Assembly (NCBI GenBank): GCA_003208835.1
Contig: QCVD01000005.1
Coordinates: 1 to 64,000, forward strand
Direction of reading: 5' to 3'
Source: Synechococcus sp. AG-683-C23
GTDB lineage: Bacteria > Cyanobacteriota > Cyanobacteriia > PCC-6307 > Cyanobiaceae
DNA length: 64,000 nt
The translations under genes were made by a program, and so were the position numbers. Under the pieces are notes generated by a model, which saw nothing but the letters and a program-made list of their open reading frames with translations, had not been told where the DNA came from and did no database searches. Every line of letters begins with the position of its first letter. Within the stretch, counting starts at the first letter, position 1. Positions 1-7,192 of the stretch are shown piece after piece.

Positions 1-639
1 GAAACACGCAAGGAAGACAAAGTTCCGGTGAAACCAGACCAGCTATTTGGGCTGATCGACAGCTTGTGCGACAAACCTGAACTACGTCTCGCCGTAACCC
101 TGGTCGGCCTATTTGGACTACGACCAGCAGAGCTAAAAGCGATGCGTGTGGTGGACGGAAAGCTGAAGGTTGGAAACGTCAAACGCAACCGCGCTACAGC
201 CAAAACACCGAAGCCAGACCGAATCGCCTACCCACTGGAGTTACCAGAACTGGCAGGTGCTGCAGGACAGGCACTTGCTCAGCTTGAAAGCGGTCTAGTG
301 AAGCTGCCCACTGGAATCGTTAATGCCCCTGACTTCAAAACTTGCGGCCACTCCTTCCGGCAATACCTTGATCGCCATTCGTACTGGGCAACCCTCGTGA
401 AAGCCAACCCGGGAATGTCTCCATACAGCCTGCGCCATGGCTACGCCTACCGAGGCGCTCTGGCCGGTATCCCTCTCAGGCAGCTCGCAGCCTCAATGGG
501 CCACGACGTGCGCACCCATATGAAGCACTACGGCCAATGGACTGATGAAGCCGGCCTTGATGCTGCCTTTGGTGCAGCTAATGCCAGGCTGACTGCATCA
601 CTGACCGAGCGTCAGCAGCAGATGCAGCAACAGCAATAG
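1..639 (+). CDS. Tyrosine-type site-specific integrase, C-terminal part (cut by window edge)
   Basis: This is the catalytic half of a tyrosine recombinase that would integrate and excise the element occupying the first 7.8 kb. Counting from the GTG at 28, the first Arg lies in LFGLRPAEL (about residue 32), the second Arg box reads SLRHGYAYR (about 134-142), the H/W box is SMGHD (156-160), and the nucleophile Tyr is in KHYGQW (about 168). The His that usually precedes the second Arg by three residues appears to be Tyr here. The frame is open back to base 1 (codons reading ETRKEDKVP precede the GTG), so the real start and the N-terminal DNA-binding domains lie outside the window. The C-terminus is Gln-rich. 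Family assignment is strong; the excision or integration role is inferred. Confidence 0.88.
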   Translation, partial: ETRKEDKVPVKPDQLFGLIDSLCDKPELRLAVTLVGLFGLRPAELKAMRVVDGKLKVGNVKRNRATAKTPKPDRIAYPLELPELAGAAGQALAQLESGLVKLPTGIVNAPDFKTCGHSFRQYLDRHSYWATLVKANPGMSPYSLRHGYAYRGALAGIPLRQLAASMGHDVRTHMKHYGQWTDEAGLDAAFGAANARLTASLTERQQQMQQQQ

Positions 640-708
640 TCAGCGCACAGGCGGGGGGCAGCGTTTCCAGCCTGATCGGGTGTGAACTCAAGGTTGGCGC
701 AAAACTAT

Positions 709-1059
709 TTAAAAGCCGCCTGGCTCTTCAGGCATTTCACCGCTCGGATAGACGGTCAGTGCGTATTTGCCGTCAACTACAAAGCGGAAAAATTCCCCAA
801 AGTCCTGCTTTCTGTACGTCTTGCCCTGCTCGTCTAATGGAAAGTTGAAACTCCCTCGCGCGCTGTTGATGAAGGCGTTGCCCTGTTGATCGGCAAAGTC
901 GCAGGCAAAGTCCTCAGAGGGGGATGGCGGATCCAGGACCATCAGCTCGCACAGAGCACCCTTGACGGTATTGGCAGAAGCAAAAGGTGGATACATCGGC
1001 TCGCCTACGGCGATCAATGCTGCAACGGTGGCAACGGTGGTGAGTGAGATGCGGATCAT
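709..1059 (-). CDS. Hypothetical secreted protein in the element
   Basis: This is a 116-residue protein with a probable Sec signal (charged start, hydrophobic run ISLTTVATVAALIAVGEP, then small residues near position 30). The mature part has two cysteines (CELMVLDPP and FACDFADQQG) and an aromatic C-terminal half, and ends in EMPEEPGGF. I do not recognise a family. It lies just downstream, in the same orientation, of the small HTH gene at 1092-1394 and converges on the integrase gene. It is probably an accessory (cargo) gene of the mobile element. Start and frame are plausible from the signal peptide; function is unknown. Confidence 0.55.
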   Translation of the reverse strand: MIRISLTTVATVAALIAVGEPMYPPFASANTVKGALCELMVLDPPSPSEDFACDFADQQGNAFINSARGSFNFPLDEQGKTYRKQDFGEFFRFVVDGKYALTVYPSGEMPEEPGGF

Positions 1060-1091
1060 TGTTTTCTCTTGGCGCCTGCCTCTTAGTTAAA

Positions 1092-1394
1092 TCAATTCTG
1101 TGCCTTGTCGTTAGCTCTATCTGACGATGTACATAACTTGGTCAGCACTGACCCATCGCACGAGTCCTCAGTCAGCTCAATCACTTTGCGCCTTAGGAAC
1201 ACGCTGTCGATACGCCAATGACATAGTCCCTGCAGCTTTTCCTGCAACCCATTCACATCTATTAAACGCTGACCACTAGGCATATTGATATGCAAGTGGT
1301 CATCCAACCAACCATCATCAATCAACTTGTAGAGCTGTGATCGGCTCTTATATCCAAGATGTCTTGCAGCACCGCTAATGCTCATTAATTTCAT
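1092..1394 (-). CDS. Small helix-turn-helix (AlpA/excisionase-like) DNA-binding protein
   Basis: This 100-residue protein begins MKLMSISGAARHLGYKSRSQLYKLI, the usual layout of AlpA/Xis-type winged helix-turn-helix proteins (an SxxxAAxxLGxxxRxxLYxLI helix pair at about residues 5-25), followed by a wing-like stretch with LIDVNGLQEKL. The C-terminal third has no visible motif. Such proteins in phage satellites usually act as transcriptional activators or as excision factors beside the integrase, and the integrase lies about 450 bp away. The specific role here is inferred from family and context. Confidence 0.65.
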   Translation of the reverse strand: MKLMSISGAARHLGYKSRSQLYKLIDDGWLDDHLHINMPSGQRLIDVNGLQEKLQGLCHWRIDSVFLRRKVIELTEDSCDGSVLTKLCTSSDRANDKAQN

Positions 1395-1476
1395 TTGCGC
1401 GTCCCTTACTGTCTTCTATTTTAATTGCTCCACGCTAAACAAATAGCGAGCGTTTGAACGACCCACAGCGTTTACC

Positions 1477-2139
1477 TCAGGAGGGACCCTGAACAGATTC
1501 ACAGCCAGAATCAGCTTCGCTATTTTTTTTATTTTCTGCCTTCAGAAGCGGTGGATTGGCAGGGCTATTTTCATCCAATCTTCTTTCAACCTCTGACACA
1601 GATGCCTTGATTACATCGTCAGGAGGACGTCTATCCACTTGGTAGTTTTTAGGCGCAAATAAAAATATTGACTCCCCTATTCTCTCTTGGTGCCCTCCCA
1701 AGCTGTAGCAACCGCCAGCCACAAAGTCGACAGAGCGCTGAGCCAATTCAGGCTCCTGCATTGTCAAATTTAAATTAACAACATTCCCCTGCTTCATCGC
1801 ATCAATACAAATAGCCATTTCAGTAAACTTTGTAGGCTCAGCGATATAGATAAACGGCTTTTGATCTACAGCCAAATTCGACTCATCAGTCCTCAAAGAG
1901 GTCGCACCCCCAGCAACGGCAAGACCATTAACAGCTGCCTGTGTAAGAAGCGCGCGAAAAACACTTGCTCGATCGGTGCCTGAGCTAGCCACAAGAGTGT
2001 CTAATGCCTGCAGCTCTGCCGCATTCAGCGTCACCTTTACTTGATGGGTCCTTCTCCCCGGCTTTTCAGGAGGTGGAGTTGGGGCGTCCAAACCGTCAAG
2101 ATCATCCATAAGGACCAGGCAGGGACCAAGGTCCCTCAT
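1477..2139 (-). CDS. Ribbon-helix-helix protein fused to a SepF (cell-division) domain
   Basis: Two domains are readable. Residues about 29-72 (RRTHQVKVTLNAAELQALD... RASVFRALLTQA) fit a CopG/MetJ-type ribbon-helix-helix DNA-binding fold. Residues about 96-168 match SepF: FIYIAEPTKF, VVNLNLTMQEPELAQRSVDF, VAGGCYSLGGHQERIG and ESIFLFAP fall in the order of the SepF core. SepF is the membrane-bound FtsZ anchor of Gram-positives and cyanobacteria (Cdv2), where it tethers Z-ring filaments. The N-terminal membrane-binding helix of normal SepF is missing and replaced by the DNA-binding domain; a Glu/Asp-rich tail of about 50 residues follows. The track ORF starts at 2433, but that would read across the start of the opposite gene at 2318. 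I chose the ATG at 2139, preceded by AGGAGA (spacing is short); ATG 2109 is the alternative. Its presence in a capsid-encoding element is unusual. Confidence 0.8.
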   Translation of the reverse strand: MRDLGPCLVLMDDLDGLDAPTPPPEKPGRRTHQVKVTLNAAELQALDTLVASSGTDRASVFRALLTQAAVNGLAVAGGATSLRTDESNLAVDQKPFIYIAEPTKFTEMAICIDAMKQGNVVNLNLTMQEPELAQRSVDFVAGGCYSLGGHQERIGESIFLFAPKNYQVDRRPPDDVIKASVSEVERRLDENSPANPPLLKAENKKNSEADSGCESVQGPS

Positions 2140-2317
2140 GTCTCCTAATAGTAAGTGATCGTCAAAAGCATTGCAAACACTATGGGATGAACCACGCGCG
2201 AAAAGCCCGCTCACTCTTTCGAGCGCGTCAGTCCTTATGAGTCCTTGACATCTAAGGGGCTGGGTCCCTATAAAAGGACCGTAGTCATTCAGCGGGCATC
2301 CGCCCTCTCCTCGATCG

Positions 2318-2563
2318 ATGATCAATCTCAAGTCAGCATTGGCCTTGAGCGCAGTAGTGCTCGGCATCTCCTCTGCATCCAGTGCAGCTATCGCACAAAC
2401 GTATGTGGGTGGATACCACCGCAGTAACGGCACATACGTAAGGCCCCATTACCGGTCCAGTGCAAATCACACCCAACGGGACAACTATTCGACGCGTGGC
2501 AACACCAACCCTTATACCGGCGCAAGAGGAACTAAATCTTGCGGTCTATGGGGATCTTGCTGA
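2318..2563 (+). CDS. Small secreted NPYTG-type protein
   Basis: This 81-residue protein has a clear signal peptide (MINLKSALALSAVVLGISSA... AIAQ). The mature part, TYVGGYHRSNGTYVRPHYRS then NTNPYTGARGTK, is a pattern common in short bacterial periplasmic or secreted proteins of unknown function, ending in a Cys-containing tail (CGLWGSC). It is the only element gene here besides the integrase on the + strand, and is divergent from the RHH-SepF gene with about 180 bp between the chosen starts. A shared hairpin follows immediately. Function is unknown; it may be cargo picked up from a host. Confidence 0.65.
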   Translation: MINLKSALALSAVVLGISSASSAAIAQTYVGGYHRSNGTYVRPHYRSSANHTQRDNYSTRGNTNPYTGARGTKSCGLWGSC

Positions 2564-2596
2564 CAAAAAGCCCGAGGGGGAATCAATCCCTCGGGC
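2564..2596 (-). terminator. Rho-independent terminator for the capsid gene
   Basis: A perfect 9-bp stem GCCCGAGGG/CCCTCGGGC with a 9-nt loop is followed on the minus strand by a T run. It lies 30 bp past the stop of the capsid gene and directly after the stop of the opposite small gene, so it separates the two converging transcripts. Confidence 0.8.
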
Positions 2597-2626
2597 CATG
2601 CACTCACAAATCAGGACGTGTCGCGG

Positions 2627-4228
2627 TTATGCGATCGCGTCCTGCATCGCTGCAAATGATTCAGCGTGGCGGACTGCAATATCGATGCTCTGCAAGACCC
2701 GAACGCCTGTCGTGCCCTTAGCGAAGTCCGTGTAGGGGTCTACAAGTATTTCGAGCGTGCCAAAGAGCCCGATAAGCAGGTCGGAGAAATTTCCGTAGAT
2801 GACAGCGGACAGATCGGCCCCTGAACCCTTTGTGAGGTTTGAGGGGACATTGTTGCTGACCTCAAAACGCCGCCCTGCAATCTGGGAACGGCCAAGTTCA
2901 GCTCCATAAGGGCTGAGGAGGTACTGGCCTTGACTGTCCTTGAGCTTTCCAAGAACCGACTCGACTTTTGTGTTCGCAAGGAACCCGCAGGAGGCGACAT
3001 CAGCGTTATCAGCGGCGACCTCTTGTTTGAGATCCAACAGGTTGTCCAACGTTGGCGCGGCACCATTTGTTCCGCCGGCCACGCTCCCGATCCCTGACGT
3101 GTTCAGGATGCCGAGCGGTTGATTGCTTGATCCACTGCCGTTGATTGCAGCGGTATCGATTGCTTCAGCAATTAGGGCGACGAAGTCGGAGCGGATGAGC
3201 TGTTCGATGTCAGGCGTCGATTGCAGGCTCATCAGATGGGAGAACTTGCTCAGTGCACCAACCGTTTTGGGTGACATCGTCACGGTGCCGATGGTCCCAG
3301 TTGATTCAGTAACTGAGTCCGAGTTATCAGCACCAAACCAATACGCCGTGGCACTGCCGGTGCGCTTGGGGATGCTCACGTCACCGACCAAACCACTCAG
3401 AAATGTTGCGCCGAGTTCTGCAACGGCGAGGCGAGCGCGCAGTGCATCGATGAAGTTGTCAGCAAGGTGATCAGTGGCAATTAAGTTGCCGCCTGCAGTC
3501 GCTGTACCTGCGACATAAGCGCGTTTCTTCCAACCGTTATCTGGAACAAAAAAGCCCTGGGTACGGCGACCATTGCGGCGCTCAAGCTCTTGGTTGATTT
3601 CTGCTTCTCGGCCTCTGAGACCACGCCCGGAAGCGATGCCTTGGGCTGCAGCCACGATGGAGAACTGATCAATCTCGCGGCTGTATTCGTCTTCCGCCAC
3701 CCCATATGGAGCGATCGGTTCATAGGTGCTGGTCATTGTTTTGTGGGTCGTAGTTGGTTGTGAACGGTTCACGCCAATTGATGCGTCAGCAGGGATGCTC
3801 ACGACGCTGAGTTCGATGGGCTGCCATTTGCGGACAACCATCACCTCGCCCTCTTTCTCTGCATCGAGGACGGAATAGCCAACGCTGATGTTGGGCATCA
3901 CGCCCGCTTCCACGTCTTTACGGACCTGAATAGCGAGGTCATTGGTGGCCCATTGGATGCGGGCCATGCCTCGGCGTTTCTCATCGATCCATGCCCGCTC
4001 GACGATGCCGAGCACACGATCAGGGTCGTGATTCAGCAGCAGTGGAGCTGCGCCACCATTGAGCCTTGAGAGGTCAACGGCTTGGCGGTCATGGTCCAAA
4101 ACCTCATCACCGAAATATCGAGTGACAGGGGTTTCGCTGCTGAATGAAAACTCAAGCTGATCTGCATCAGCCTGTGGTTTATCGATGGTGAGATAACGCC
4201 GTTGGACTTCAACGGCTGTGGTTGTCAT
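2627..4228 (-). CDS. HK97-type prohead protease fused to major capsid protein
   Basis: This single 533-residue chain carries both head-morphogenesis functions. Residues about 1-160 look like an HK97-family prohead protease: LLLNHDPDRVLGIVERAW with a conserved His (about 67), MPNISVGYSV with a Ser (about 115), then ELSVVSIPADASIGV. After a Thr-rich linker, residues about 165-533 fit an HK97 major capsid protein: a charged delta-domain-like helix region (REAEINQELERR), GNLIATDHLADNFIDALR, PKRTGSATAYWFG, and the C-terminal GVRVLQSIDIAVRHAESFAA. I chose the ATG at 4228, preceded by AAGG at good spacing, rather than the 4327 start of the track. An in-frame ATG at 3736 at the linker could in principle give a separate capsid chain, but it lacks a ribosome-binding site. 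In HK97-like phages the protease matures the scaffold and capsid subunits. No portal, terminase or tail gene is nearby. Confidence 0.9.
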   Translation of the reverse strand: MTTTAVEVQRRYLTIDKPQADADQLEFSFSSETPVTRYFGDEVLDHDRQAVDLSRLNGGAAPLLLNHDPDRVLGIVERAWIDEKRRGMARIQWATNDLAIQVRKDVEAGVMPNISVGYSVLDAEKEGEVMVVRKWQPIELSVVSIPADASIGVNRSQPTTTHKTMTSTYEPIAPYGVAEDEYSREIDQFSIVAAAQGIASGRGLRGREAEINQELERRNGRRTQGFFVPDNGWKKRAYVAGTATAGGNLIATDHLADNFIDALRARLAVAELGATFLSGLVGDVSIPKRTGSATAYWFGADNSDSVTESTGTIGTVTMSPKTVGALSKFSHLMSLQSTPDIEQLIRSDFVALIAEAIDTAAINGSGSSNQPLGILNTSGIGSVAGGTNGAAPTLDNLLDLKQEVAADNADVASCGFLANTKVESVLGKLKDSQGQYLLSPYGAELGRSQIAGRRFEVSNNVPSNLTKGSGADLSAVIYGNFSDLLIGLFGTLEILVDPYTDFAKGTTGVRVLQSIDIAVRHAESFAAMQDAIA

Positions 4229-4632
4229 AGGAAGCCTTGCTTTCAATGAGGTCCCGTAAATAACGCCTTGACTGAGCAGAAGCCCGGTCATCTTCCCGAG
4301 GATCAGGTTGCCTTGGGGAGTCGTCATCTACAGGTGTTCTGATCACTGATTGACCGATAATTGGTGTCATGTGAATGCCTTTAATCTAGACAACTATATG
4401 CATTAATTATAGCTAATTTCTTATATTCGTTTAATTGACCTTATTGAATAGAGGTCACGCCTTGTTCGCTACCTAGTTCAGACTATTCAAGCTTAATTGC
4501 CCTTAATCGTCGCTAGTAGATATGCTATTAAGCCCCCTTTAACCTGGCGCTAGCGCGGCAATGGGGTCCGAATCAACCCATACACGCACTGACAGCCAGG
4601 ACCCTGAGTTGCACAGATATTAGAAGTCATGG
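4229..4632. other. AT-rich spacer between helicase and capsid genes; promoter and possible replication origin
   Basis: This 404-bp stretch holds no ORF that I can support. It is clearly richer in A+T than its surroundings, with runs such as TTAATTATAGCTAATTTCTTATA. It contains a near-perfect direct repeat, an inverted repeat TTGAATAG/CTATTCAA (4444-4451 and 4483-4490) and the palindrome GCGCTAGCGC (4547-4556). It must contain the promoter of the capsid gene. Because it adjoins the primase-helicase cassette it could also be the origin of replication; that part is inference. Confidence 0.5.
4431..4507 (+). repeat. Pair of 15-bp direct repeats flanking an inverted repeat
   Basis: TTAATTGACCTTATT (4431-4445) and TTAATTGCCCTTAAT (4493-4507) agree at 13 of 15 positions and are 62 bp apart start to start. 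The left arm of the 8-bp inverted repeat overlaps the end of the first copy, and the right arm ends just before the second copy. They are candidates for iteron or operator sites. Confidence 0.5.
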
Positions 4633-5700
4633 TCATTGAGGGGGTGTGTTGGAGATGTAGGAAAAGTCCAGATCCGCATAGACATACATAGGTCGACCTC
4701 CTGAGTGAGGGAGTTTCTCCCTCTTCAATTCGCCTTGTGTGAAAAGCTTTTGCAGCACTCTTCTTGCATGTTCTGGGTTGCAGCTGATTTCCCTTGAAAT
4801 CTCATTTGTTGTCCATCGCTTTTCGCTGCCACGAATTAGATCGCAGACCTGGTTTGCAATCTCTAAACGCCTCATCGGCAGGACATCGTTTTGGTCGGCA
4901 ACGCTATGCAATCTATGGGAGTAATCCTCTTTGCATCCGTCAATATTCCAGGTAGTACCTTCTTCGCAAAATCTAGGTTTTAAGCAGCGCAACATGAGAT
5001 GTGTATCCAGCTCTTTATCTGGTTTATCAGCTCTCCAAATTCCCCAAACATCGCTTGCCGCCCAGCCTTGACTACCAGCACCATATAAATCAGCAATCTT
5101 GACTTTATTGGTCGTTGTCTCTCTCCCCTGTTTGCGTAGGTGACATGTCATCCCAATTAAGACACCTTCATCTGATGCCCAGTCATTTAGGGCATACAAA
5201 GGAAATCCAAATTCAGCGTCATTCATCCTTGGACCATCAGAGTTTCTACCAAAAAGAGTTGTGATGGAGTCAAGAAGGATGGCGTCATAACTCTCTTGCT
5301 CCTGCAAGGCATTGAGACGCTGCATGTCAAACGTCTTCATATCGGTGATGAAATCAAAAGCTGGGTCCATACCCATTACCTGAAGCTTGCGCTGTGCATT
5401 GCGCTCGCTTTCATCGGCCTGAATCACCAACACCTTGCTTTTCTGAGTGGTTAGTTGACCCATAAAGGGTTCCCCAACACTCATGGCTTGAGCCATTCCA
5501 TAGAGAAATGTGGTTTTGCTGGAGCCTGTATCCCCGGCAATTACAAGCAACGAACCACGACAGGCCAATTCAGTAATCAACCATTCCTCTTTTTGCTTGC
5601 TCGCGAGTAGTTCTCGGGCTGTAGGGACTTTTCCTACATCCCCAACACTGGGGTCAACCCATTCATGTCGAGCTGCAATTTCGTGAAGTTCAGAAGTCAT
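4633..5700 (-). CDS. RepA-like RecA-superfamily replicative helicase/ATPase
   Basis: This 355-residue protein has a Walker A motif GDTGSSKTT at about 56-64 and a Walker B strand AILLDSIT at about 140-147, in the arrangement of RecA-fold RepA/AAA_25 helicases used by plasmids and phage satellites. A His-containing sensor stretch GMTCHLRKQGRE follows, and the C-terminal 80 residues look like a winged helix (TTNEISREISCNPEHARRVLQKL). The likely role is unwinding DNA for element replication together with the primase just upstream. The start was set at the ATG at 5700, which overlaps the primase stop by 11 bp, instead of the longer 5793 form. Confidence 0.8.
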   Translation of the reverse strand: MTSELHEIAARHEWVDPSVGDVGKVPTARELLASKQKEEWLITELACRGSLLVIAGDTGSSKTTFLYGMAQAMSVGEPFMGQLTTQKSKVLVIQADESERNAQRKLQVMGMDPAFDFITDMKTFDMQRLNALQEQESYDAILLDSITTLFGRNSDGPRMNDAEFGFPLYALNDWASDEGVLIGMTCHLRKQGRETTTNKVKIADLYGAGSQGWAASDVWGIWRADKPDKELDTHLMLRCLKPRFCEEGTTWNIDGCKEDYSHRLHSVADQNDVLPMRRLEIANQVCDLIRGSEKRWTTNEISREISCNPEHARRVLQKLFTQGELKREKLPHSGGRPMYVYADLDFSYISNTPPQ

Positions 5701-6685
5701 GTGAATGCGGCCTCCAGCCGTGATGTTTTGCCCAAAACCAGAACGAACCTGCAGAGACTTGCTCTCCACCACTGCGACACACCTGCCTGACATCCCACCC
5801 CGAACTGTTTGAGGGGCTATGTGCCTCCATCAGTTCAATGGCGACCTCCTCTGGAAATCCGCGGTCCTTACAGGCAGCACTCAGTCCCCAAAGGATCGAT
5901 CTGTATTTCGAATAGGTGTTGCTTCCTGGCACACGCCTAGGGATGCAATGAAGTCCGTCAGCTATGTCAACAAGGGGACGAGGCTGATGCTTGTTCGTGA
6001 CTTTGCGTGGAATGTGCCTGTGCTCTTGAGGAGCAGGCAGACACCGCTCGAATTGATCAAGCGTGTATTTGATGTCGCTGCTGCTGACAATCTCCACACG
6101 GCCTTTTGGCTTGCCATCAGGACCTATGTAGAGACTCCCTGGCAGCCGCATCACACGGCTTAGGTCCTTGCAAGAAGGATCACTACCGCAATGCTTGATC
6201 AATTGACATTGCACCTTCTTCCAACGCTCAAGGTCACTGCAATCGCCCAGCACCCAATAGGTGTGGATGGACTTACCGCTGGTTGAAACCTGTATCGAAG
6301 GTTCAGGCAGGTTGAGGTCTTGCCAGGCATTGAGTTGCCATTCGACAGGCTGGTCATCCCACTCAACGAAAAGAGCGCAGCAGTGAGTGATCTCAGCTGC
6401 CTTGTCTCCTCCTTCATTGATAACTAGATAGAGACCTCTACCTCCGTCCTGCCATTGCTGAGCTGCAAAGAGGTCAAACGATCCAGAACGAGAACCAAGG
6501 TTCTTCAGCTGAGTAGGAGGGAAAGAACGAATACGAGCAGTTAGCTCTGATTTGCCAAGCAGATCAAGGAAATAAAGCGCCGTAGCAGCGCAAATCTCAT
6601 TCGATCCAACACCAGGGATTCCCGGTAAGTTTTCAGTAGGTTTTGAAATCTCACCGGCCCCTGTTTCCGCAGGGGCTTTTTTCAT
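5690..6685 (-). CDS. Archaeo-eukaryotic-type primase (RepB-like)
   Basis: This 331-residue protein shows the three AEP primase motifs: an acidic strand ALFVEWDD (about 104-111), the SGKSIHTYWV block with the conserved His (136-145), and SRVMRLPGSLY (176-186). A C-terminal helical domain of about 100 residues with PRRVPGSNTYSKYRSILWGL resembles the accessory domain of satellite and plasmid primases. It would prime or extend DNA at the element's origin. The start ATG overlaps the stop of the 93-aa gene as ATGA, and its own stop overlaps the helicase start, so the three genes are translationally coupled. Confidence 0.78.
   Translation of the reverse strand: MKKAPAETGAGEISKPTENLPGIPGVGSNEICAATALYFLDLLGKSELTARIRSFPPTQLKNLGSRSGSFDLFAAQQWQDGGRGLYLVINEGGDKAAEITHCCALFVEWDDQPVEWQLNAWQDLNLPEPSIQVSTSGKSIHTYWVLGDCSDLERWKKVQCQLIKHCGSDPSCKDLSRVMRLPGSLYIGPDGKPKGRVEIVSSSDIKYTLDQFERCLPAPQEHRHIPRKVTNKHQPRPLVDIADGLHCIPRRVPGSNTYSKYRSILWGLSAACKDRGFPEEVAIELMEAHSPSNSSGWDVRQVCRSGGEQVSAGSFWFWAKHHGWRPHSHDF
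6657..6682 (+). terminator. Strong intrinsic-terminator signature antisense to the primase start
   Basis: GCCCCTG TTTCCG CAGGGGC followed by six T residues forms a textbook terminator reading on the + strand. It lies within the first codons of the leftward primase gene (coding for KKAPAETGA), and no + strand gene precedes it. It may block antisense transcription into the element, or be a coincidence of the coding sequence. Confidence 0.45.
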
Positions 6686-6963
6686 CCCTTTTGCTCCAAC
6701 TCTTCGAGTCGTTGCGTCATTGCAGTGACTGCAGTTTTGAAGTGTGCACTGACCTCTTGAGCGAGGTCTGCAGCATTAGCAGCCGCTGCACGATTCACCC
6801 CCATGCCTTCTTGCAGCTGACCAAGGCAAGCCATCAAAACGGTGACACTGCTGATGAGGCGCTGATCAAGCTCAGTGCTTGCCAATGGCATCAGTTCATC
6901 GCGCCAAGCATCGCTTTGCTCTTTGACCTTTTCAGTCGTCCAAAAGATGTCGAGGTTCGTCAC
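6682..6963 (-). CDS. Hypothetical 93-aa protein of the replication cassette
   Basis: The protein starting at GTG 6963 (VTNLDIFWTTEKVKEQ) is mainly helical and ends in a coiled-coil-like stretch (FKTAVTAMTQRLEELEQKG). GGAAGGGGG sits 7 bases before the GTG, and the GTG overlaps the upstream stop as GTGA; both favour this start over the 111-aa track form. Its own stop overlaps the primase start as ATGA. I do not recognise a family. The tight coupling to primase suggests a replication or regulatory helper. Confidence 0.6.
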   Translation of the reverse strand: MTNLDIFWTTEKVKEQSDAWRDELMPLASTELDQRLISSVTVLMACLGQLQEGMGVNRAAAANAADLAQEVSAHFKTAVTAMTQRLEELEQKG

Positions 6964-7184
6964 TTCAACACCCCCTTCCGAGCACACATTCCGCGGTAGT
7001 TGAAAGCCTCTCGGCAACGTTCAATGCACCAAATAATTGGGCTATTTGCAGTTGCACCTAGGAAGTAGTCCTTCCCGTTTTCAAGAAAGCCGCCGCATGT
7101 CTCACGCTTTCGCTTAAGCGTGTCCGTAGAGATGCCAAGAGCATCCGCCGCTGCCTTGGTCGGCAGGAAAAGTTGAGTTTTCAC
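6960..7184 (-). CDS. Small MerR/excisionase-like DNA-binding protein
   Basis: This 74-residue protein begins MKTQLFLPTKAAADALGISTDTLKRKRE, a helix-turn-helix of the MerR/Xis winged type, followed by the wing region FLENGKDYFLGATANSPIIW. Proteins of this shape recur in cyanobacterial integrated elements as regulators or replication-initiation helpers. It is the second gene in the leftward cassette, 8 bp after the 124-aa gene, and overlaps the next gene by 4 bp. Confidence 0.65.
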   Translation of the reverse strand: MKTQLFLPTKAAADALGISTDTLKRKRETCGGFLENGKDYFLGATANSPIIWCIERCREAFNYRGMCARKGVLK

Positions 7185-7192
7185 TATCCGCC

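Noticed and set aside
2245-2433. Extended N-terminus of the RHH-SepF ORF and + strand ORF 2245-2427
   Set aside because: The region is the divergent promoter and the 5' end of the secreted-protein gene; the real start of the minus-strand gene is more likely 2139.
2740-4200. ORFs 2740-3066, 2940-3122, 3123-3470 and 3481-3723
   Set aside because: Shadows of the capsid-protease gene in other frames; no recognisable motifs.
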